From: an uncultured Candidatus Melainabacteria bacterium
GTDB lineage: Bacteria > Cyanobacteriota > Vampirovibrionia > Gastranaerophilales > Gastranaerophilaceae
DNA length: 64,000 bases
Direction of reading: 5' to 3'
Assembly (NCBI GenBank): GCA_947090755.1
Contig: CAMUPF010000005.1
Location: 1 to 64,000 of the forward strand
The notes beneath the pieces are model-generated. The model did not search any database. It was given only the letters and a program-made list of their open reading frames with translations, and had not been told where the DNA came from. The translations under genes and the position numbers were made by a program. Positions 51,344 through 58,513 of this stretch are shown here, one piece after another. Positions within the stretch are counted from its first letter, which is position 1; each line of letters opens with the position of its first letter.

Positions 51344-52486
51344 ATGCAGGGGGGGGGGGGGCCGGCTGAGCCGGTTCTATCTTTGGCCCCGAGCGACTGG
51401 ACGACGCAGAATGTGAGAAAAACTGAGCAGGCTCTATATTGTCATGCTGAACTTGTTTCAGCATCTGTCCAATGTAACCGTAAGAGCGTAACGCCGGACA
51501 GATCTCGAAATAAATTCGGGATGACGGTTATGGGATTTACGATGGCGGAAATATTGTTGTCGTTGACAATCATCGGCGTAGTCGCGGCGATAACGCTTCC
51601 TTCGCTGACCGGCAACATTAACGAGCGCACATGGAATACCCAGCGCAAGGCGCTTTACGCTCGTATGAGTCAGGCAATTGCGCTAATGCCTGCTTTGAAT
51701 GGTTACGGAACATTAACCGGAACATTCGGCGAGAGCGGTTCTCAGTCTGTAACCGAGGATACCGCCGCGGAAACTTTTATTACGGATGGCCTTGCAAAAG
51801 TCCTCAAAATTAACAACATTTGTGACAGCGACCATCTGGCAGATTGCGGGCTTGCCTCTAATATCACGACTTTAGCCGGAAACAGTATGTCAATGCCGAA
51901 TACTTTTGGGACATTAAATAAGTATTTTACTTATGCTGTAGGTTCTAGTCCGTCATATTCCTATAGTGCTCTTGATACAAAAGCAGCAGCTTTTGAAACG
52001 TCAAATGGTGAATCAATTTTAGTATTTTACAATCCTAATTGTATCATGTCGCTAAATCAGGAGAGCGGTTCGGATGATGATTGGCTTACCCAGCCTTATA
52101 TTTGTGCAAATTTTTTATATGACTTGAACGGCAATAAAGGGCCTAATACAGTTGGTAAGGATATTGGAGTTATAAGTGCGATGTATCCGTCAGACACGGT
52201 TGTTGTTGCGCCAAATCCGCTATTAAGAAATGCTGATGATGTTTTTGAACACCGTGATGCGCCTGCTGCTTGTACAAGTTTTGATTCTGAATCGCGCATG
52301 CCTAATATAGAAGAATTAATCTCTCTGTTTATCAATCAATATTTATTTGATTTGAAATCAAATCCGGGCGTGTGGTCGTCAACCCTTGCCTCTGCTGATA
52401 AAGCTTATGCTGTCGGCATAGGAAGCGGAAGAAAAATTCGTTATTTACGCTCCAGCAAATTGAATGTTCGTTGTATTAAACGTTAA
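51344..52486 (+). CDS. Type IV pilin-like protein, copy F (start out of frame; internal ATG in frame)
   Basis: Pilin body with a long leader. From an internal ATG at 51344, which has no ribosome site, it reads MQGGGGPAEP... to MG|FTMAEILL, so cleavage is after the canonical Gly. The intended start at 51319 (AAAGGATGAG upstream) is out of frame at 13 G. The leader of about 60 residues includes a translated palindromic repeat, read as 'CHAELVSAS ... RNKFGMT'. The mature part carries six conserved cysteines, an insertion relative to the other copies around GTLTGTFGESG, and a C-terminal domain with ESRMPNIEELISLF, VWSS and VRCIKR. It has its own promoter and terminator. Confidence 0.85.
   Translation: MQGGGGPAEPVLSLAPSDWTTQNVRKTEQALYCHAELVSASVQCNRKSVTPDRSRNKFGMTVMGFTMAEILLSLTIIGVVAAITLPSLTGNINERTWNTQRKALYARMSQAIALMPALNGYGTLTGTFGESGSQSVTEDTAAETFITDGLAKVLKINNICDSDHLADCGLASNITTLAGNSMSMPNTFGTLNKYFTYAVGSSPSYSYSALDTKAAAFETSNGESILVFYNPNCIMSLNQESGSDDDWLTQPYICANFLYDLNGNKGPNTVGKDIGVISAMYPSDTVVVAPNPLLRNADDVFEHRDAPAACTSFDSESRMPNIEELISLFINQYLFDLKSNPGVWSSTLASADKAYAVGIGSGRKIRYLRSSKLNVRCIKR
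51349..51361 (+). repeat. Poly-G (13) tract in the start region of pilin copy F
   Basis: Thirteen G follow MKKLNVLTYA from the ATG at 51319. The pilin frame needs 12 or 15 from that start; at 13 it stops at TGA two codons on. An internal ATG at 51344, in another frame, reads through to the pilin at exactly 13. Confidence 0.9.
51440..51526. repeat. Palindromic repeat element inserted in the pilin F leader
   Basis: GTCAT at 51441 and ATGAC at 51521 form the ends. Inside are ATGCTGAA/TTCAGCAT and ATCTGTCC/GGACAGAT inverted repeats. Translations of this type of element ('CHAELVSAS', 'RNKFGMT') recur in unrelated bacterial genomes as products of dispersed palindromic elements. Here the insert lies in the pilin frame without a stop. 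Confidence 0.75.
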
Positions 52487-52494
52487 AATGTAAT

Positions 52495-52525
52495 GCCCTG
52501 CGCTTCAATGTGCAGGGCTTGTTAA
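52495..52525 (+). terminator. Terminator of pilin copy F
   Basis: A GCCCTGC/GCAGGGC stem with a 10-base loop, followed by TTGTTAAG. The U run is weak. Confidence 0.6.
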
Positions 52526-52575
52526 GAATTGTTTAACAATTTGCTACGGCAAGGGCTTTAGTATATTATTAAAGT

Positions 52576-54171
52576 ATGGACATGGGGAAAAATATCGTAG
52601 TTGTAGATGATGATGTCATTGTTACCTCCGCGCTTAAAACGCTGTTTAAAGTCGAAGGTATCAAAAACTTCGTCACGTTTAATAATCCGATTGAGGCTTT
52701 GGAATATCTCAAAACTAACCGGCCTTGTATTATTATTTCTGACTTTATGATGCCGCAGATGAACGGTTTGGAATTTCTCACAGGAGCGAAAAAACTTTAT
52801 CCCGATGTTAGTATGATTTTGCTTACAGGATATGCAGATAAAGAAAACGCAATCCGTGCGATTAATGAAGTCGGGCTTTACAGATATATTGAAAAACCGT
52901 GGGATAATGATGATCTTCTTATCAATATTAAAAACGGTATTGAGAGAAGTTATCTTGTTGAAAAACTAAACGAAAAAGTCGCGGAACTTGAAGTCGCAAA
53001 CAAAAAGTTGGAAGATTATTCAAATAACCTTGAAAAACTTGTCGAAGAGCGTACAAAATCCTTAGCAGTTGCGAATATGAAGCTTTCCGGTATTATAGAA
53101 AACTGCGCGGACGGTATTATATTGCTTGATAACGATGGCGTAATACAGGAGGTTAATCCTGCCTGTGAAAACCTTATCGGTTATTCTGCAGCAGGTGTAA
53201 CAGGTAAGAATTTTTCTTCTTTTGTCGAATTTGAAACCCTCGCCGCAAGACAGCGTTATTCCGATGAAAAAGGCTTTTTGCCGGCGTTGAAGTCTGATAA
53301 TTCTGAGGTTTTGATAAAAGATTTATATGTGGTAAATGCCCTTTCAAAAGACAGAACTCCTGTTGAAATTAATTTTGCGCTCTGTTCGCTTGACGGTGAA
53401 GAACGCAGATATGTGGGGGTTATTAGAGATGTCCATGTTCAAAAAGAAACCGAAAAACTCCGCGATGATTTTATTGCGACACTTACCCACGATTTGAGAA
53501 CCCCGCTTCTGGCAGCGATTCAAACTCTTAGATTTTTCCTTGAAGGTGCTATGGGCGTTCTTAGCGACCAGCAAAAACTTTTACTTTCTACAATGCTCCA
53601 GAGTAACGAGGACTTACTCGGCCTTGTAAACGCGCTTTTAGAGGTCTACAGATTTGAAAGCGGCAAACTTGCGTTGTGTAAAACCAATTTCCCTGTGAAA
53701 AATCTTATTAATCAGTGTTATGAAGAAATTAAGCCGCTTGCTGATGCGAAGGATTTAGCGTTAGAACTTGAGTTTGAAACCGAAGAAAATCCGTATATTT
53801 ATGCGGATAGAGGTGAATTGAAACGAGTAATTACCAACCTTTGCGGTAATGCTGTTAATTATACAAACAAAGGCGGTGAAATTAAAATTATTCTTAAGCA
53901 AAAAGACGACGATGTGATTTTCTCTGTTATTGACAACGGTAACGGTATTCCAAAAGAAGATATTCCGCATTTGTTTAAGCGCTTTTCACAGGGTACAAGT
54001 AAAAAACGTTCAACAGGAACCGGTTTGGGCCTGTATCTTTCAAGGCAAATTATAGAGGCTCATAACGGTAAAATCTGGGTTGAAAGTAAAATTAATAAGG
54101 GCAGTGAGTTTTCGTTTCTGCTAACAGATGTAGTCACGACTGAAAAAGAAAGACAGGAAATAAATGGCTAA
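52576..54171 (+). CDS. Hybrid sensor histidine kinase (REC-PAS-HisKA-HATPase)
   Basis: Cytoplasmic signalling protein without membrane segments, 531 aa. N-terminal receiver domain with acidic pocket DDD and phospho-acceptor D56 (SDFMMP), K in 'IEKPW'; coiled coil 125-165; PAS domain 168-285; HisKA with H305 in 'THDLRTPL'; HATPase with N box 'NLCGNAVNYT', 'DNGNGI', 'LFKRFSQG' and 'GTGLGLYL'. The receiver before the kinase suggests it is itself driven by another kinase or acts in a relay. It overlaps the downstream LuxR-type regulator by 8 bases; the pair is one signalling unit. Input signal unknown. Confidence 0.92.
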   Translation: MDMGKNIVVVDDDVIVTSALKTLFKVEGIKNFVTFNNPIEALEYLKTNRPCIIISDFMMPQMNGLEFLTGAKKLYPDVSMILLTGYADKENAIRAINEVGLYRYIEKPWDNDDLLINIKNGIERSYLVEKLNEKVAELEVANKKLEDYSNNLEKLVEERTKSLAVANMKLSGIIENCADGIILLDNDGVIQEVNPACENLIGYSAAGVTGKNFSSFVEFETLAARQRYSDEKGFLPALKSDNSEVLIKDLYVVNALSKDRTPVEINFALCSLDGEERRYVGVIRDVHVQKETEKLRDDFIATLTHDLRTPLLAAIQTLRFFLEGAMGVLSDQQKLLLSTMLQSNEDLLGLVNALLEVYRFESGKLALCKTNFPVKNLINQCYEEIKPLADAKDLALELEFETEENPYIYADRGELKRVITNLCGNAVNYTNKGGEIKIILKQKDDDVIFSVIDNGNGIPKEDIPHLFKRFSQGTSKKRSTGTGLGLYLSRQIIEAHNGKIWVESKINKGSEFSFLLTDVVTTEKERQEING

Positions 54172-54829
54172 GGTTTTAATCGTAGAAGATCATGATATGA
54201 CGAGATTGGGGTTGTCGGTTATACTGGGCAACTGTCCGGATATTGAGGTTGCAGGCATGGCCGCTGACGGGCAGGATGGCGTCGAGAAGGCGTTAGAAAT
54301 TAACCCTGATATTGTTGTTATGGATATCGGGCTTCCGACTATCGACGGAATTGATGCTACCCGCAAAATTAAAGGGGTTAATCCCAACATTAAAGTTTTG
54401 ATGTACACTTCACGTGAAGATGAAGACGACATAATAGACTCTTTTCAGGCCGGTGCTGACGGTTATATTACAAAAGGTTCATCAAGCGAACAAACGATAA
54501 ACGCGGTTCTGGCGGTAAGTCAGGGTGTTGCATGGCTTGATCCGGCAATAGCAAAGGTCGTTCTTTCAAATATCAAAAAAACAACTATTATCCCTGAAAA
54601 GAAAGGCGAAATTGACTACAAGCGCGGCAAAAACCTTTACGGACTTACAGAACGTGAAATGGAAGTTCTTTCACTAATTGTTGACGGGTATTCTAACCCG
54701 CAGATTTCTGAAAATCTTGTTATTTCTCTTTCAACTACCAAAACCCACGTGCATAGTATTTTGCAAAAACTTTACGTGAAAAGCCGTTCTAAGGCAATAA
54801 GTATGGCAATGCAAGAAGGTCTGGTATAA
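54164..54829 (+). CDS. NarL/LuxR-type response regulator
   Basis: DNA-binding partner of the preceding kinase. Receiver domain 1-120 with D54 in 'DIVVMDIGLPTIDG' and the conserved 'MYTSREDEDDIIDSFQAGADGYITKGSS'. Linker, then a C-terminal LuxR helix-turn-helix, 'LTEREMEVLSLIVDGYSNPQISENLVISLSTTKTHVHSILQKLYVKSRSKAI'. 221 aa, normal. Target genes unknown. It starts 8 bases inside the kinase gene and ends one base before the next start. Confidence 0.93.
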   Translation: MAKVLIVEDHDMTRLGLSVILGNCPDIEVAGMAADGQDGVEKALEINPDIVVMDIGLPTIDGIDATRKIKGVNPNIKVLMYTSREDEDDIIDSFQAGADGYITKGSSSEQTINAVLAVSQGVAWLDPAIAKVVLSNIKKTTIIPEKKGEIDYKRGKNLYGLTEREMEVLSLIVDGYSNPQISENLVISLSTTKTHVHSILQKLYVKSRSKAISMAMQEGLV

Positions 54830-54830
54830 A

Positions 54831-56213
54831 ATGCGCAGAATTCTTGCCCTATGTCTTGTCCTTGTGTTGTCTTCAAACTATGTCCTTGCGGCAAAAGATT
54901 ACACAAGACGCAATGAAGCGTATATGCGTGATGTTAAAAAACGTGACGCAAAAAGAGAATATAATAAGGCAAAAGAAGAAAGGCTTCCTTCCGGCAAAAT
55001 GACTGTTGAGGAGTATGAACGCCTTGCAAAACACAAGAATCCTGAATCACCTGAAGATTTAAAGCCGATTGAAATTCCTTCAATTCCTGTGCCTTCGGAA
55101 ATGAAGTATGTTCCGCAGCCTACATACAAAATCGTTCGCTATAACGACCCGCCCGGAAGTGTTGAATTATCTTTGAAAAAGAATTTTTATCGCGAAAAAC
55201 AACAAAATTCTCAAGGTATAGTTTCACCGGATTTTACGCGGCTTGTTTACCCTGCGATTTATTATTCTCCCGACAGTGCTTCAACTTCAGCTGAACTTTT
55301 TGAAATCCCGCTTGATACAAAAGAAACGGAACTTGATAGAATCTTAAAGGCGCATACATCAAACAGAACGCAAAAGCCATTAATGGAAACAAGCAAGACT
55401 ATTGATAATTTTGCGACCTTCAGAACCCTTACTCCTGTTGATTTTTCTGCGGACGGAACAAAACTTCTGGTTAAGCAAAAAACCGGTAATTCTTATGATG
55501 GAATCTGGGAAACAGATGTATTTATATATGATTTTGAAACAGGTGAAGCGCGAGAATTATTGGAAATTCGTGATGCAATTACGCATCATTGGACGACATA
55601 TCGCGGGCTTCCTTTGTATGAAAAGCGCTGGGATATAGTACCGCTTGGTTTTTCAGTTGAAGATCCTGACAGGATAATTTGTACGGCTTACGCGTATACC
55701 GGTGAAAAGCCGGTGTTTTTAGGAGTTTGGAGTATTGATGTGAAGGGTGAGCAATCACGGCTCGTTTCATTTGAAAATATAGATATTGCAATCTCTGAAA
55801 ACGGGTATAAAATTGTTAAATCCGGCGTGAAACCTTATACGATGGTAGAGCAGGAAGAAAAACAACTCAAAGCAATAGATAAAAAGAATAAAAAAGCACA
55901 GAAAAACGCTGAAAAAGAGTATTATAAACAGTGCAAAATTGATTATCACGAGGAGTTAAAGCGGATTGACGCGGAATATAAAGAAAATGTCAAAGAATAC
56001 AATCGTCTTCAACGTTTTAAAGGCTCAACGACTTACGACGAAGCTGTGAACAGTTATAGAGATTCCAAAATTAAAGAACTGGAAAAAACAATACAGAAAG
56101 AAGAAAAAGCTATTAACAAACTGAATGCCCAAATCGAAGCAGCAGAAAGGAAACTACAACAATTTGGGCAAACAGAAGGCGAGGATTTAGAGCCTGCTAC
56201 GTCGCAGGAATAA
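54831..56213 (+). CDS. Exported protein with propeller-like repeats and coiled coil
   Basis: Unrecognised 460-aa protein. Signal peptide (1-20, ending VLA|A); a charged N-terminal region; a middle part with strand patterns like 'SPDFTRLVYPAIYYSPDSASTSAELFEIPLDTKE', 'TPVDFSADGTKLLVKQKTGNSYDGIWETDVFIYDFETGEARELLEI' and 'FLGVWSIDVKGEQSRLVSFE', which recall WD40/TolB-type propeller blades. A basic, Lys/Glu-rich coiled coil closes it (about 345-450). It follows the response regulator by one base and may be its co-regulated product. It overlaps the convergent DUF378 gene by 17 bases. Confidence 0.6.
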   Translation: MRRILALCLVLVLSSNYVLAAKDYTRRNEAYMRDVKKRDAKREYNKAKEERLPSGKMTVEEYERLAKHKNPESPEDLKPIEIPSIPVPSEMKYVPQPTYKIVRYNDPPGSVELSLKKNFYREKQQNSQGIVSPDFTRLVYPAIYYSPDSASTSAELFEIPLDTKETELDRILKAHTSNRTQKPLMETSKTIDNFATFRTLTPVDFSADGTKLLVKQKTGNSYDGIWETDVFIYDFETGEARELLEIRDAITHHWTTYRGLPLYEKRWDIVPLGFSVEDPDRIICTAYAYTGEKPVFLGVWSIDVKGEQSRLVSFENIDIAISENGYKIVKSGVKPYTMVEQEEKQLKAIDKKNKKAQKNAEKEYYKQCKIDYHEELKRIDAEYKENVKEYNRLQRFKGSTTYDEAVNSYRDSKIKELEKTIQKEEKAINKLNAQIEAAERKLQQFGQTEGEDLEPATSQE

Positions 56214-56391
56214 ATTTCGCGAAGATGAGAAGAATTGCACTGATACCAATCAGGATGTAGATGATTTTAGCCAGTGGTGACATCTCTCCGAAGAGCTTTT
56301 CAACAAGGTCGGTACGGAACAACCCTACAAGCCCCCAGTTCAGCGCTCCGATTAACACAAGGATTTCTGCTATTTTTAAAAGTACGTTCAT
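56197..56391 (-). CDS. DUF378 small membrane protein
   Basis: 64-aa integral membrane protein of the DUF378 family. The pattern 'KIAEILVLIGALNWGLVGLFRTDLVEKLFG' followed by 'LAKIIYILIGISAILLIFAKF' shows the family's two helices with the conserved ALNWGL. Function unknown. The start is the ATG at 56391 with GGAGG before it; a longer open frame to 56466 lacks support and contains a 16-base repeat. Convergent with, and overlapping, the preceding gene. Confidence 0.85.
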   Translation of the reverse strand: MNVLLKIAEILVLIGALNWGLVGLFRTDLVEKLFGEMSPLAKIIYILIGISAILLIFAKFIPAT

Positions 56392-56558
56392 AATGCCTCC
56401 TTTTACTACATTAGACAGCGCAGCCGCTATGGCGTAGTACTGCTTTTCAAATTTATTATGAGGCATATATTACCCGTTTTCATTAGAGGAAAGTAGTATT
56501 TTTTAAAACTTATTGACAATAAAGTGTGTTTATCATAGGATGAACTTACGGAATATAA

Positions 56559-56644
56559 GCTCTAGTGGCGGAATCGGTAGACGCGTTGGACTTAAAATCC
56601 AATCGGGAGCAATCTCGGTGCCAGTTCAAGTCTGGCCTGGAGCA
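56559..56644 (+). tRNA. tRNA-Leu (anticodon UAA), without intron
   Basis: Acceptor stem GCTCTAG/CTGGAGC, discriminator A, AATCGGTAGAC D-loop, anticodon loop CTTAAAA (UAA), class II variable arm, GTTCAAGTC T-loop. 86 nt, uninterrupted. The corresponding gene in cyanobacteria and plastids usually carries a group I intron in the anticodon; none is present here. CCA not encoded. Confidence 0.95.
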
Positions 56645-56699
56645 ATTTTTAAAAGACTCACTCACGTGGGTCTTTTTGTTTAGATTCGTTAATATTCAC

Positions 56700-56728
56700 T
56701 TGACTCTGTATGAACCTTTTTGGATAAT
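56700..56728 (+). promoter_or_regulatory. Promoter of the pyrimidine operon
   Basis: TTGACT, 17 bases, GATAAT, giving a transcript start near 56735, just before the leader peptide. It lies 55 bases after tRNA-Leu(UAA). Confidence 0.6.
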
Positions 56729-56744
56729 ATAATAAAGGGGAAAT

Positions 56745-56792
56745 ATGAAACGAACAAATTTAGTATATTTTCATATAACTACAAAGTTTTAA
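56745..56792 (+). CDS. Putative pyr operon leader peptide (15 aa)
   Basis: ATG at 56745 with AAAGGGG six bases upstream encodes MKRTNLVYFHITTKF and stops 11 bases before the attenuator hairpin. The coding sequence is U-rich in its second half, as in the pyrBI leader of enterics, where UTP shortage pauses RNA polymerase and lets the ribosome suppress termination. The position between promoter and terminator supports this reading. Not conserved-sequence based, so the peptide itself is a hypothesis. Confidence 0.5.
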   Translation: MKRTNLVYFHITTKF

Positions 56793-56802
56793 CCGGAAAA
56801 AG

Positions 56803-56833
56803 GGGAAAGTATTTTACTTTCCTCTTTTTTTAT
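56803..56833 (+). terminator. Attenuator terminator upstream of pyrK
   Basis: An 8-bp stem, GGAAAGTA/TACTTTCC with a three-base loop, is followed by T7. It lies between the operon promoter and the pyrK ATG at 56845, so it must be bypassed for expression of the whole operon. Confidence 0.75.
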
Positions 56834-56844
56834 AAGGGGTATTT

Positions 56845-57600
56845 ATGACAATTGAAAAAAACAAAAAGATGAATAAAGGGGAAGTTACGCTGATTGAACG
56901 TGTGGCTAACGAAATGTTTTTGATAAAGATTAAGGTTGCTGCGGATTTTGAGCCCCGTGCGGGCCAGTTCGTTTCTATATTGTGTGACAATCATACAATG
57001 CGCAGACCGTTTAGTATAATGAATTTTCTGGATGGTGAAATTAGCATTTTATTCAAGAAAAAAGGCGACGGAACAGCTTATATTGCAAACCTTAATGTTG
57101 GAGATACCGTTGATTTCATCGGGCCAATGGGTAACGGGTTCCAATGCGTAAGTGAAAAAACACTTTGCGTCGGTGCAGGCGTTGGGGTTGCGCCTGTTTA
57201 TTATCTGAAAAAGGTTCTGGGGGAAAATGCCCGACTAATTGCAGGGTTTCAAAACTCTAACGAGATTCCGGCATGCCTGCAAGATGAAATAGATTTTATT
57301 TCGACCGATGACGGTTCATTCGGTGCGCACGGAAGTATTATAGATTACCTTGACGCGCAGATAAATGAATATAAGCCTGAAAGGATTTGTGTTTGTGGGC
57401 CGCATATAGTTTTAAAACTTGTTGCAGAAAAGGCAAAGGCGCATGGCATTCCTTGTGAAGTCGCTATGGAAAAAACGATGGCATGTTCAATCGGGGTTTG
57501 CAGAGGGTGCGTGGTGACGCTTAACCGCAGCGGAAAAATCGATAATGCATCTGTTTGCAAGGACGGGCCGGTATTTTTAGGGGAGGAAATTGTATGGTAG
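56845..57600 (+). CDS. pyrK: Dihydroorotate dehydrogenase B, electron-transfer subunit
   Basis: FAD and 2Fe-2S subunit that passes electrons from PyrD to NAD. FAD domain 'RAGQFVSILCDNHTMRRPFSIMNF', NAD-binding part 'TLCVGAGVGVAPVYYLKKVL', and the C-terminal cluster 'MACSIGVCRGCVVTL...VCKDGPVF' with four Cys. 251 aa, normal. First enzyme gene of the operon; its end overlaps pyrD by 7 bases. The presence of PyrK indicates a class 1B, NAD-linked, soluble enzyme, unlike the quinone-linked PyrD usual in aerobes. Confidence 0.93.
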   Translation: MTIEKNKKMNKGEVTLIERVANEMFLIKIKVAADFEPRAGQFVSILCDNHTMRRPFSIMNFLDGEISILFKKKGDGTAYIANLNVGDTVDFIGPMGNGFQCVSEKTLCVGAGVGVAPVYYLKKVLGENARLIAGFQNSNEIPACLQDEIDFISTDDGSFGAHGSIIDYLDAQINEYKPERICVCGPHIVLKLVAEKAKAHGIPCEVAMEKTMACSIGVCRGCVVTLNRSGKIDNASVCKDGPVFLGEEIVW

Positions 57601-58511
57601 ATTTATCAGTAAAAAGAGGCAAACTTCTCTTGAAAAACCCTATAATGACGGCGTCAGGAACATTTGGCTATGCGGATGAGTTTAATGATTTTATGGATGT
57701 GTCAAAGCTTGGCGCGGTAGTGACAAAGGCGATTTCGCTTGAACCCCGTTCGGGTAATTCGTGGAATCGGGTTATTGAAGTGACGTCGGGCATGATTAAT
57801 TCAATCGGGCTTGAAAATGTCGGGATTGAGAAGTTTCTTTCTGACAAATTGCCGGTTTTGCGTGAAAAAAATATTGATTTTGTGATGAATCTTGCGGGTT
57901 CCGGCATGGAAGAATATGTAGAACTTGCAAAAATTTGCGAGGAGAATAAAATCGGTGCGGTTGAATTGAATGTGTCCTGTCCGAATGTTAAATCCGGCTG
58001 TTTGGAGTTTGGAACGGATGCGAAAGTTCTTGGTGAACTTGTTAAATCCGTGCGTGAAGTTTATAACGGCTGTTTGATTGTGAAATTGACGCCGAATGTT
58101 ACACGTATTGAGGATATCGGGCTTGCGGCTCAGGAAAGCGGTGCGGATGCTGTTTCAGCGATTAATACACTTAAGGGTTTGGGAATGAAGTTATCGTTTA
58201 GAAACGGTAAATTTTTGCGCGAACAGGTTATCGGCGGGTTTTCCGGCATGGCTGTGAAGCCGGTGGCGTTAGGGGTTGTGAATCGCCTTAAACAGGTTCT
58301 TGAAATCCCTGTTATCGGACTTGGCGGAATTGCTTCCATGCAGGATGTGTTGGAATTCTTGGCGGTCGGCGCAGAGGCTGTTCAGATTGGTACCGCAAAT
58401 TTTACCACGCCTGACATATCTGAGCGGATTATCGGCGAATTGACCCTTTTTATGGAAGAAAACGGATTCGCGACATTAGATGACTTGAAAGAAAGACTAC
58501 GAGGTGAATAA
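57594..58511 (+). CDS. pyrD: Dihydroorotate dehydrogenase B, catalytic subunit
   Basis: Oxidises dihydroorotate to orotate. FMN-binding TIM barrel with 'NPIMTASGTFGYADEF', 'INSIGLENVGIEKF', 'ELNVSCPNVKSGCLEFGTD' (catalytic Cys loop of class 1B), 'VKLTPNVTRI' and 'VIGLGGIASMQDVLEFLAVGAEAVQIGTANF'. 305 aa from the ATG at 57594 (GGGGAGGAAA upstream), normal. Works as a complex with PyrK, with which it overlaps. Confidence 0.95.
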   Translation: MVDLSVKRGKLLLKNPIMTASGTFGYADEFNDFMDVSKLGAVVTKAISLEPRSGNSWNRVIEVTSGMINSIGLENVGIEKFLSDKLPVLREKNIDFVMNLAGSGMEEYVELAKICEENKIGAVELNVSCPNVKSGCLEFGTDAKVLGELVKSVREVYNGCLIVKLTPNVTRIEDIGLAAQESGADAVSAINTLKGLGMKLSFRNGKFLREQVIGGFSGMAVKPVALGVVNRLKQVLEIPVIGLGGIASMQDVLEFLAVGAEAVQIGTANFTTPDISERIIGELTLFMEENGFATLDDLKERLRGE

Positions 58512-58513
58512 TT

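Noticed and set aside
22069-51361. G tracts as pure sequencing artefact
   Set aside because: Exact lengths may be wrong, but five independent tracts at the same position in homologous genes, on both strands, cannot be artefacts as such.
1-52525. Pilin cassettes as insertion sequences or integron-like cassettes
   Set aside because: No transposase, terminal inverted repeats, target duplications or attachment sites are shared between copies; DNA divergence between copies is high.
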